Source: Pseudomonadota bacterium
Lineage (GTDB): Bacteria > Bdellovibrionota > Oligoflexia > Oligoflexales > Oligoflexaceae
Length of the DNA stretch: 21,249 nt
Assembly: GCA_029556045.1 (NCBI GenBank)
Contig: JAKQGS010000024.1
Location: 1-21,249, forward strand
Reading direction: 5' to 3'
Shown here: positions 14,775 through 21,249 of the stretch, one piece after another
How the letters are laid out: every line of letters begins with the position of its first letter
Position numbering within the stretch: position 1 is the first letter of the stretch
Notes under the pieces: generated by a model
The model's database searches: none
Told to the model about the DNA's origin: nothing
Seen by the model: only the letters and a program-made list of their open reading frames with translations
Program-made: the position numbers and the translations under genes

Positions 14775-15770
14775 ATGCAAAATGTTTTGCGATTTTTTGC
14801 CTATTTTGGCGTCTCATTCATGATGACCGCCTGCGGGGCATCGCAGCGGGAGAACCCGACCAGCGCCACCAAATACCTGGCACTCACGGAGGCAAACCCA
14901 GGCTACTACGGAGCCAGGCAAGACCAACTGCTGATCACAAAAATTCATAAGGATATTCAATACACCGTGCGTGTATTGGCGGACGACTTTAATCAATGGC
15001 AGGCAGACATGCCACAGGCTGACTGTTTGCAAAACACAGAGGCACGCCGTTTGACGGGAGATGCCATCGGGGTTTGGCTACAGGCCTTACAACAGGAAGC
15101 AAATGCAGGTCAGCTAAAACTCAATCACAAGGTTGGGAAACCGGTTTATACCACCAGTCTGGAAAAGGCGGACATCACGGTCTACTTCACCTGCGAGGTG
15201 GGTCGAAGCCATTTTTCATTTGATGATGAGGGGCGTGCTTATATCAAGTTTTCACCCAAATTGGATCATTATGGGGTTGGTGAAGCGCTCAAAACCAGGA
15301 ACCAGGCGTCGGAATCCATGTTCTTTAATATCGGCGTTCTCCGCCACGAGTTTGGCCATGCGTTTGGATTGGACGATGCCTACGTGGACACCGGAGATGG
15401 CCGCAAGGGCCTATTACCCACAAACGCACTGATGGCCACCAGTATTGGCACATCTGACCTCACTCCCGACGATCGTGCCGGCATGGTTTGGCTCTATCGG
15501 CGATTGGTGGCACAGGACGTGGAGGCGGGGACCTGTCTTCCGGGGTTTATACGAGATGCTGCAAGCAAGGGATGTTATCTCGCTGCCCAAAACTCCCTAT
15601 GGGCCAGGCAAACCTGTCAACACTCCGGGGGAACCCCCACTGCTGATGGCCTTTGCTATTGTGCCATTAAACTTGCTACCTATGATGCCCAGTATGAAAG
15701 TCCGAACTATTGCCGCCCTCTTGACCAGCTGGGTAGCACCGTCCGTCGCGGCCTCTCAATTTTGGAATAA
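14775..15770 (+). CDS. Metzincin-like zinc metallopeptidase lipoprotein
   Basis: 331 residues. The signal peptide ends in lipobox MTAC (Cys20), so the protein is lipid-anchored outside the cytoplasm. The zinc site HEFGHAFGLDD (191-201) fits HExxHxxGxxD, with His191, Glu192, His195 and a probable third ligand Asp201. A Met-turn candidate, Met220 in NALMATS, lies 19 residues later, and LTPDDRAGMVWLYR (229-242) resembles the LSxDDxxGIxxLY helix of matrixins and related metzincins. The N-terminal ~150 residues may be a prodomain or beta-sheet half of the catalytic fold (KADITVYF). A Cys-rich C-terminal segment (254-313, six Cys) probably forms disulfides. The start has a G7 run (14764-14770) serving as ribosome site. 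A shared hairpin terminator follows the stop. Substrate unknown. Confidence 0.85.
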   Translation: MQNVLRFFAYFGVSFMMTACGASQRENPTSATKYLALTEANPGYYGARQDQLLITKIHKDIQYTVRVLADDFNQWQADMPQADCLQNTEARRLTGDAIGVWLQALQQEANAGQLKLNHKVGKPVYTTSLEKADITVYFTCEVGRSHFSFDDEGRAYIKFSPKLDHYGVGEALKTRNQASESMFFNIGVLRHEFGHAFGLDDAYVDTGDGRKGLLPTNALMATSIGTSDLTPDDRAGMVWLYRRLVAQDVEAGTCLPGFIRDAASKGCYLAAQNSLWARQTCQHSGGTPTADGLCYCAIKLATYDAQYESPNYCRPLDQLGSTVRRGLSILE

Positions 15771-15800
15771 AAAAAGCCCGGCGTCTTTGCCGGGCTTAGA
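15768..15800. terminator. Bidirectional hairpin terminator between convergent genes
   Basis: A 9-bp stem, AAGCCCGGC (15774-15782) with GCCGGGCTT (15789-15797) and a 6-nt loop. An A-run on its left gives a U-tract for leftward transcripts; the right side (AGATTTTA) is a poorer tail for rightward ones. It lies between the protease stop and the end of the leftward FliG-like gene. Confidence 0.85.
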
Positions 15801-15821
15801 TTTTATCTGGACCTCGTCGGT

Positions 15822-18410
15822 TTATGCAGCCACAAAAGATCGATCGACCCCCTGATTTGTATAATCCGGCGTTTCCTGTTGATAAGTTTCTTCTGCCTCG
15901 CCTCCGGCAAATATCATCTCGTTGATTTCCAGCAGGTTGAAGACCCCGTTGTTGGCCAGACTGCGAATGCGGTTCATGATCATGATCTCTGTTTGACGAT
16001 AGTTCTGCTCGTCCACCGAAGCCATAGCATCCATGTCCTCCATCCAGCTGTTGGCCAACTCGGACGGTGCTTTGTTGAGCAACAATCCGCGGATATGATC
16101 CGGTGAACCTGCCAGGAAGGTCAATAAATCGATGCGCTCCATCCCCAACACCAATTCCAAAAGATGCCCGTCTTTGAGGTAGGGAAGGATCTCCAGGGTA
16201 ACCAACTGCATCTTAATACTGCGCGCCGTATCGGGATTGTTTTTCTGCAGGGTGGCCATAAGCCGTCTTTGTTCGTCCAGATTGGCTTTTTCCAAAAGGT
16301 CCATGAGAACATCAGATGCCCGCAGGTTTTCCGTATCGTATTCTGGCCGCGATCGAACCTTCTTTTCCAGAGCTTTCGCCACATTGTAAAGATAATCTTT
16401 GGGAATGGCCTCGGCGCGGGAAAGTTCGGCCATGAGTTCCACTTTGCGTTGCCCTTGAAACATGTCGAAGACGGTGCGCCGCATCTTCCGGCCCAACTGC
16501 GTCAGTACGATCGTCTGCACCACCACTTTTTCATCCGAAAGCAGGTCATAGATCTTGACCGCATCCAGCTTGTTAAGAAAATCAAACTTTTCAGATGATT
16601 TCCGCGACAAAACCCGGATTTCACTTGCCGTGACGCGGGTCTTCAATTTGAGCAACAGATCATGTTCCTCTTCGAGGGAGAAACGGAAATTTGAATTATG
16701 ATAGTATTCGCTCAACTCATAGAGATCCCTTTGAAAGTTCGGATCATTCAACAATTCAAAAATCACCATATGTCCCAATACCGCCACGTATTTGGACGCA
16801 GCTTCCACGCCATCTTCCTTCAGGAGCCTGGCAAAGGTTTCTTTGGCGACTTTGGGATTTTGCAGAAACATATCCACCAGTTCGTCTTTCAGTTCCTGCA
16901 CCTTGAGCTGCAATCCCAGAGACCGAGCAGCTCCACCATTAGCTTGGCTGCCTGGGGCTCCCGCCATCACCATAGGAATTCCAGTAACAGCTCCACCGGC
17001 ATAAGCCACCGGCTCTCCATTGGGCCCCGTTGCCATGCCTGCAGCAGCATTACCACCGCCTGGCATTCCAGCGTTCATCAAAGCTGCGGCATCCCGATTG
17101 GCGCGACCATAACGCAGGAGGATAAAAAGAATCAAACCCAGTAGAACCAACAGTCCGGCACCATAAGCCGCCATTTCTTCGGACGATAAATTATTCAACC
17201 AGCCAGATTTTGATTCTGAATTGGTGGCGGTGGCTGACTGTTCTTTGCTGCTGCACTCAGAAACGGAATTATTGGAATTGGTGGCGCTGGTGTTCGAGCT
17301 GGTGTTAGACGTTGCGGTTGAACTTTCAGTATTAGATGACGAATTGGTATTGGTGGCACTGGTATTGGATTGTGATGTGGCGGTGCTGGCGGAAATCTCC
17401 TTTGACTCCGCAGTTTGACTGGTATTCGAGGTTTTCGACTCGTTGGACACCGACGATTGCGAGCTCTCTTTGCTGGTACTGGTAATGATTTCTTTGGTAC
17501 CGGCCAGTTCCTTGAACATCACCAGCATCTGTCGCAATTTGTCCAGTCCATACGGATCGCCCTCTTCCCGCACCTCTCGTTCACGCTTTTGCGTGTAGGT
17601 TTCCGGAAAGGCTGTCACGCCGATATTGAAGTTTACCGGTGATACAAAACGGGTATGGGAACGCATCAGGCTGGCGATTTTATTGCGGGCCGCCTCCGTC
17701 AGACGGTCATCCATGGTGATGTCGATGCCAACACCATCGATGCGGTAAATGGAGCCGTCCTGCTCGTCCCGCACCACCTGATTGGGGGACAGATTACGAG
17801 CTTCGTCTGCCGATATAGGCTGTCCGGAAATATCAATTCGCTCGATAATGCATTGATCAGGGCAATACTGGCCGATGACTTTGTTGAGTTCACCGGTCAG
17901 ACGACCTTCCAACTTACGCGCCAAGGCTTCTGTGGAACCACTCAAAACCATGCCAGACTTGCCGATATTGGGCAATTTAATGGTGTTCCAGATGATTTCC
18001 GTACTCATGCCGTAGGGACGCATATTTACGGCCAGCACTTTTTCCAGACGCTCACGGTTAACCTGATCGACCCGGTCGTCGATCTGTACATTGACACTGA
18101 CTTTGCGCACCACTAGCGGTGATCCACCCCGGTTCGGAAAGGCGTTTTCAAAGCCCATTTCCTCCCCGTCCGGAATTTCCTCGTCAATATCCGCGTCAAC
18201 CGAGATGACTTCGCAGAGATCAGGACAATATCGCTGCAACAGAGGATTCAGCCGTTCACGGACCTTGGTCTCAGTGTCCTGCTTCAGTCGGGCAACGTCC
18301 ACCGGAATATTGGGAGACTGGCCCAGAGCCATGCCACCAGACATGATGGCAGACGTCAGCCATATAAGAGCAGATAAGTAAAATGATGTGACGCGTTTCA
18401 AAATTTCCAC
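15822..18410 (-). CDS. Membrane-spanning protein with duplicated FliF/ring-building-like periplasmic domains and a FliG-like cytoplasmic half
   Basis: 862 residues from GTG 18410 (GAGG 5 nt upstream; a TTG at 18461 has no ribosome site). Order: signal peptide 1-30; periplasmic repeat 1 (~45-148, with CPDLC then VSVNVQIDDRV... and IKLP); repeat 2 (~165-270, with CPDQC then VGIDITMDDRL... and VTAFPE); Ser/Thr/Asn stalk (~310-403); one transmembrane helix (~415-433); Gly/Ala-rich linker; then ~340 helical residues. In the last part, DEKVVVQTIVLTQLGRKM and the helices after it resemble the FliG middle domain, and ~690-835 (ILPYLKDGHLLELVLGMERIDLLTFL and following) resembles the FliG C-terminal torque domain. 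The paired strand-helix-strand units resemble ring-building motifs of FliF/SctJ/SpoIIIAG. No flagellar gene is nearby. A Dsb-like gene lies upstream. The FliG match is moderately sure; the FliF-like reading is inference. Confidence 0.75.
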   Translation of the reverse strand: MEILKRVTSFYLSALIWLTSAIMSGGMALGQSPNIPVDVARLKQDTETKVRERLNPLLQRYCPDLCEVISVDADIDEEIPDGEEMGFENAFPNRGGSPLVVRKVSVNVQIDDRVDQVNRERLEKVLAVNMRPYGMSTEIIWNTIKLPNIGKSGMVLSGSTEALARKLEGRLTGELNKVIGQYCPDQCIIERIDISGQPISADEARNLSPNQVVRDEQDGSIYRIDGVGIDITMDDRLTEAARNKIASLMRSHTRFVSPVNFNIGVTAFPETYTQKREREVREEGDPYGLDKLRQMLVMFKELAGTKEIITSTSKESSQSSVSNESKTSNTSQTAESKEISASTATSQSNTSATNTNSSSNTESSTATSNTSSNTSATNSNNSVSECSSKEQSATATNSESKSGWLNNLSSEEMAAYGAGLLVLLGLILFILLRYGRANRDAAALMNAGMPGGGNAAAGMATGPNGEPVAYAGGAVTGIPMVMAGAPGSQANGGAARSLGLQLKVQELKDELVDMFLQNPKVAKETFARLLKEDGVEAASKYVAVLGHMVIFELLNDPNFQRDLYELSEYYHNSNFRFSLEEEHDLLLKLKTRVTASEIRVLSRKSSEKFDFLNKLDAVKIYDLLSDEKVVVQTIVLTQLGRKMRRTVFDMFQGQRKVELMAELSRAEAIPKDYLYNVAKALEKKVRSRPEYDTENLRASDVLMDLLEKANLDEQRRLMATLQKNNPDTARSIKMQLVTLEILPYLKDGHLLELVLGMERIDLLTFLAGSPDHIRGLLLNKAPSELANSWMEDMDAMASVDEQNYRQTEIMIMNRIRSLANNGVFNLLEINEMIFAGGEAEETYQQETPDYTNQGVDRSFVAA
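17208..17480 (-). repeat. Ser/Thr/Asn-rich low-complexity stalk region
   Basis: About 90 codons made almost only of Ser, Thr, Asn, Ala, Glu and Lys, with units such as SNTS, TATS and NTSSN. It lies just outside the membrane helix of the FliG-like protein, a position suited to a flexible periplasmic tether. Confidence 0.8.
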
Positions 18411-18540
18411 GGCGACCTCACCTGGTTGAGAAGAACTTCCTTTTTTATTGTAGAGGCGCAAGGTTAGCGGCTAAAGAGGCAAATATTGCCGAGAAGGCCC
18501 TTCTATGAGGATATCGTCAATGGCTCAATAAGACTATAAA

Positions 18541-18566
18541 GCAAAAAAAGAGGCCGAAGCCCCTTT
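18541..18566 (-). terminator. Rho-independent terminator with UUCG loop after the DsbA-family gene
   Basis: On the minus strand AAAGGGGC (18566-18559), loop TTCG, GCCTCTTT (18554-18547) form an 8-bp stem with one G-U pair, followed by a T-run (18549-18543). The C(UUCG)G tetraloop is especially stable. It separates the DsbA-family gene from the FliG-like gene, which therefore needs its own promoter in 18411-18540; I could not identify one. Confidence 0.88.
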
Positions 18567-18595
18567 ATATTGTCAAAAAATTGACGCTAGCTCGA

Positions 18596-19594
18596 TCAAG
18601 AACGAGCCCCGGCTTCTTTCAACGCCTTGTCGAGGGCCTTAACAATATCATCCTCTGAATGACCGATCAGAGCCCGACGGCCATTGATATAGAATGTAGG
18701 AGTTCCGGTTACCCCAATGCGCTCTCCTTCAACTTTACCTTTTTCAGCCAAACTCTTACCGTCTGGGCTGCTTGTGCAGGCCTTAAATTTCGTCATATCC
18801 AACTTCAGTTTCCCCGCAAACTCCTCGGCGGACTCCAGGCTCAGTTTGCTTTGATTTTCAAAGGCCATCTCATGGTATTCCCAGTATTTGTTTTGCTTCG
18901 CGGCACAATTGGCACCCGTCATAACACTCATGGACAGATCCCCACCGATTGGGAAATCCACATAAACAAACTTAACGGTCTTGTCATATTTTTTGTATAT
19001 GGCCTTCAGGACTTTACTGGCTTCGCGGCAGTGCGGGCATTTGAAGTCGGCAAATTCAACCAGGGTGACTTTTGCGTCGGGATTGCCGCGGGTTACAAAT
19101 CCTTCGATATTTAACTTCACTTCCGGAGCAACTGGCTCCTTCAACATCATGGCAAATTTGCCATCTTTTTTAATCTTGGCGACCAACTTATTGCGGACCT
19201 CCCCCATTTTCTGTTCTTTGACGAAACGCCCCAAATCAGCTTTAACCTGCTCATAGGGATAGGGAATCCGCGCCTTATTTTCCTCGTAGAACTTTTTCAG
19301 ATCACTTTCGGTTGGCTCCGGCACTTTAAGGGCTTCTTTTTTTACGTCATCAATTGACTTATTTTTCTTTTTGGCCAGATCCGCAAAGTGCAGATTCAAG
19401 ATGACGTCGTCGATCAGGCGCTCTTTGTTCTTAAATTGCTCGAAATCCACTTCAAAAGCCTGGAGCTGGTATTTTATCTCCAGGTCTGACTCTTTGTAGG
19501 TCTTGCCGTTAAACTGAAACATGTCACTGGCCTGTGCAGCCCCAGCCAGACCCAAGCTCACCAATAAAACTAACATCGAATACTTGCGCATCAT
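18596..19594 (-). CDS. DsbA-family thiol oxidoreductase/isomerase, periplasmic
   Basis: 332 residues. A signal peptide with likely cleavage after AQA (residue 22) exports it. Residues ~30-160 are helical and charged, resembling an N-terminal dimerisation or chaperone-like extension. Residues ~165-325 form a thioredoxin fold of the DsbA/Thioredoxin_4 type: VEFADFKCPHC (active site CPHC, 186-189) and the cis-Pro loop GVTGTPTFYINGR (Pro299). Two additional Cys (230, 273) may pair. CPHC is the active site of E. coli DsbA, so oxidation of exported proteins is the likely job, but the extension makes isomerase or BdbD-like roles possible. ATG 19594 or the adjacent ATG 19591 could start it; GAGGA precedes both. 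The next gene on this strand encodes a periplasmic protein with two CxxxC pairs, a plausible client. Confidence 0.88.
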   Translation of the reverse strand: MMRKYSMLVLLVSLGLAGAAQASDMFQFNGKTYKESDLEIKYQLQAFEVDFEQFKNKERLIDDVILNLHFADLAKKKNKSIDDVKKEALKVPEPTESDLKKFYEENKARIPYPYEQVKADLGRFVKEQKMGEVRNKLVAKIKKDGKFAMMLKEPVAPEVKLNIEGFVTRGNPDAKVTLVEFADFKCPHCREASKVLKAIYKKYDKTVKFVYVDFPIGGDLSMSVMTGANCAAKQNKYWEYHEMAFENQSKLSLESAEEFAGKLKLDMTKFKACTSSPDGKSLAEKGKVEGERIGVTGTPTFYINGRRALIGHSEDDIVKALDKALKEAGARS

Positions 19595-19643
19595 GGAGTC
19601 CTCATCAGAAAATAAACTGAATCAATTCGTTGGTTAGGCTACC

Positions 19644-19682
19644 AAAAAAATCGGGGGATAACGAGAAAAAAGCCGTTCTCCC
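19644..19682 (-). terminator. Candidate terminator after the YkuD-domain gene
   Basis: On the minus strand GGGAGAAC (19682-19675) can pair with GTTATCCC (19662-19655) with one mismatch, and a run of seven T (19650-19644) follows after four bases. The loop is 12 nt, so the hairpin is weaker than the other two terminators listed. Confidence 0.45.
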
Positions 19683-19739
19683 GCTGAAAAACGCCCGGAA
19701 AATCCAGCACCTCGACGGAACATTGATTGTCTTATGGAT

Positions 19740-20756
19740 TTAAAGATTGACGGGAGGTTTGGCCTCTTTAACAAATGCTTTGGTGCTGGGGGACTGTTGC
19801 GACGCCTGTGCCATATCCGCACGATCGAATTCAAGCGGTTCGATCCTACGATTCTCAAACGTCTCATGGGTAATACGCCACTGGCTTTCGTTGTTCCGCT
19901 TCCAATAAATGACCTTGCGGCCGCGGGATACGTAACGTCCATCACCATTAAAATCCTGGTTCATGATGGAAATAGCATATTGAGGATGGGTGAAGACCCG
20001 TACATCCTGCATGGATACCGTCATATTTTTGTAGCCATCGAAAACCTGCTTTTTATAGGACCGGAACTTTTTGATATCCATATTATCGAACGAAAAATCC
20101 TCATCGTAATAACCGATATACTGATCCAGTTGTCTCTGTCCCCATGCGGTATACCAACCTTCGGTCAACTCCCGAAGATTTTTCAACTCATCCGGACGAT
20201 TGATATCATCCGCATTGCTGGCGATCATGACGATAGCTTGGTTGGGTCGAAGCCACCGGGTCAACGTCATGATGTCGGCGTTATAGAATGCCACACACCC
20301 TTCCGTCACTTTTGCAGCCTCAATCCGTTGATCCTGCTCCACCCCATGCAGCCAGATTCCGTATCCGGTTTTACCCATCATTTGATCCAGGGGATTGGGA
20401 AAATTGATGGGGATGGCCTTGGGACCATATTTTGCCGGCAGTTTACTGCCATCGATGATGCTTTGGGTGAAATAGATACCCTCGGGGGTTTTGTTGTCCC
20501 CAGCCTTTTTTTTGTCTCCTTCCTCCTTGCCGATGGCAATTTTGAAGGACATCAATGTTTCGGCTGCTGACGGATTTTCTGGCCATGTTTTGAGGTCGGC
20601 CCTCAGCTTGGCCTTGTCCACGGTCAGGATGACCATGTCCCGGCCGCTTCCTGATGCCGGGATGTTTTCATTGGAGGCACTCCCCCCCTGACCCGCGGCG
20701 ATCGAGCCGGAACCGAGCCAAACAAGAATGATAAAAGCTTGCCATCCTTTCATCAT
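19740..20756 (-). CDS. YkuD-domain (L,D-transpeptidase/L,D-carboxypeptidase) protein with C-terminal NTF2-like domain
   Basis: 338 residues from ATG 20756 (an adjacent ATG lies at 20753; a TTG at 20768 is less likely). A signal peptide ends near IAAG. The YkuD domain (~40-180) has FKIAIGKEEGDKK, DNKTPEGIYF and the catalytic segment GYGIWLHG (His137) with VTEGCVAFYN (Cys154). The usual SHGC is TEGC here, so the His before Gly-Cys is Glu. Residues ~195-310 (WYTAWGQRQLDQYIGYYDEDF ... QWRITHETF) look like an NTF2/SnoaL-type domain. YkuD plus NTF2-like is the layout of Csd6/Pgp2 from epsilonproteobacteria, L,D-carboxypeptidases that trim tetrapeptides and set cell shape, so a trimming rather than crosslinking role is plausible. 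It acts in the periplasm. A C7 run (20682-20688) lies early in the frame. Confidence 0.88.
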   Translation of the reverse strand: MMKGWQAFIILVWLGSGSIAAGQGGSASNENIPASGSGRDMVILTVDKAKLRADLKTWPENPSAAETLMSFKIAIGKEEGDKKKAGDNKTPEGIYFTQSIIDGSKLPAKYGPKAIPINFPNPLDQMMGKTGYGIWLHGVEQDQRIEAAKVTEGCVAFYNADIMTLTRWLRPNQAIVMIASNADDINRPDELKNLRELTEGWYTAWGQRQLDQYIGYYDEDFSFDNMDIKKFRSYKKQVFDGYKNMTVSMQDVRVFTHPQYAISIMNQDFNGDGRYVSRGRKVIYWKRNNESQWRITHETFENRRIEPLEFDRADMAQASQQSPSTKAFVKEAKPPVNL

Positions 20757-20842
20757 GATCCGTACCAACCTTCCCTATAAATCCGACGACCGGGGAGCTT
20801 CGCTCCACCAAACCCAATCGCCAAAACCTGATGCTTCCGGTG

Positions 20843-20872
20843 CTAATATTCCTAAATTGACTGAAATTTCAA
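20843..20872 (-). promoter_or_regulatory. Candidate sigma70 promoter of the YkuD-domain gene
   Basis: On the minus strand TTGAAA (20872-20867), an 18-nt spacer and TATTAG (20848-20843), 5/6 and 4/6 matches. The leader would be about 80 nt and contains a small hairpin, GGAGC/GCTCC (20794-20806). Confidence 0.3.
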
Positions 20873-20900
20873 CAAATTGCAACAGCCAATCGGGAAAATC

Positions 20901-21249
20901 CTACGGAGCAGGATCGCCACCCTCTAAGATATCGACAATTTTCCGAAAAAGTTTAGGCAGGGGGGCCTCAAAAGCCAGTTTGCGGCCGCTCATAGGGTGC
21001 TCAAACCCCAAAAGCCGCGCATGGAGCAACTGCTGGGTCAGTCCCCCAAGGAGTTCGTGAAGGATTCGGGGAAACGTCTGGGGCAGTTGCACCGGGTGGT
21101 GATAAACCAGGTCTCCCACCACCGGCATACCCAGGGCGCGGGCATGAACGAGAATCTGATGGGTTCGACCTGTGAAAAGTCGCACTGTGACCAATGTCAG
21201 GCGATCACCGTAGACGCGATGCCGCCGAAATAGTGACTTGGCATACCGG
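20901..21249 (-). CDS. RluA-family 23S rRNA pseudouridine synthase, C-terminal part (5' end outside window)
   Basis: The frame is open to the right edge, so only the last ~115 residues are present, beginning RYAKSLFRRHRVYGDRL. Diagnostic for RluA/RluC/RluD are TGRTHQI, the following GMPVVGDLVY, LLHARLLGFEHP and the final FEAPLP. These enzymes convert uridine to pseudouridine in structured RNA. The catalytic Asp motif (HRLDxxTSG) would lie upstream, outside the window. The usual Arg in HQIRVH is Leu here (HQILVH). Which RNA site is modified cannot be told from this part. The stop at 20901 is followed by ~145 bases before the YkuD gene, with no clear terminator. Confidence 0.9.
   Translation of the reverse strand, partial: RYAKSLFRRHRVYGDRLTLVTVRLFTGRTHQILVHARALGMPVVGDLVYHHPVQLPQTFPRILHELLGGLTQQLLHARLLGFEHPMSGRKLAFEAPLPKLFRKIVDILEGGDPAP

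Overview
The window comes from a Gram-negative bacterium with a full periplasm and outer membrane: there are several lipoboxes, a secretin, a Dsb-type oxidoreductase and a YkuD enzyme. The layout and protein character (a compact pilMNOPQ operon whose proteins carry long acidic or Asn-rich extensions, many small lipoproteins, a cystathionine beta-synthase core, a FliG-like membrane protein) suggest a deltaproteobacterium in the broad sense, perhaps Bdellovibrionota/Oligoflexia. That placement is an impression and was not tested by search. I see no rRNA, tRNA, CRISPR array or insertion sequence.

Left part (1-2233). The first 64 bases hold the start of a leftward metallo-beta-lactamase-fold nuclease gene. 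It diverges from two rightward genes for unrecognised lipoproteins with Pro/Thr-rich stalks. The divergent spacer carries two short tandem repeats.

Centre (2245-12338, all leftward). One long gene string, in transcription order: pilM, pilN, pilO, pilP, pilQ, an unknown Cys-rich lipoprotein, a TPR protein, aroQ and pgeF. The first five build the type IV pilus alignment complex (PilM cytoplasmic, PilN/PilO inner membrane, PilP periplasmic, PilQ outer-membrane secretin). Genes abut or overlap, and several use GTG or TTG starts. PilQ has a lipobox and very long low-complexity ends, and PilP is far longer than usual.

Right of the pil promoter (12838-15770, rightward): a cystathionine beta-synthase catalytic core without heme or Bateman domains, a stand-alone cyclic-nucleotide-binding protein, then a promoter with a long inverted repeat and a secreted metzincin-like lipoprotein.

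Right part (15822-21249, leftward): an 862-residue protein combining a signal peptide, two related periplasmic domains with FliF-like character, a Ser/Thr/Asn stalk, a transmembrane helix and a FliG-like cytoplasmic half; a DsbA-family protein; a YkuD plus NTF2-like peptidoglycan enzyme; and the truncated end of an RluA-family pseudouridine synthase. Two clear hairpin terminators and one weaker candidate separate these units. The FliF/FliG-like protein is the strongest candidate for something undescribed: it looks like a flagellar rotor fused into one chain, with no flagellar gene nearby.
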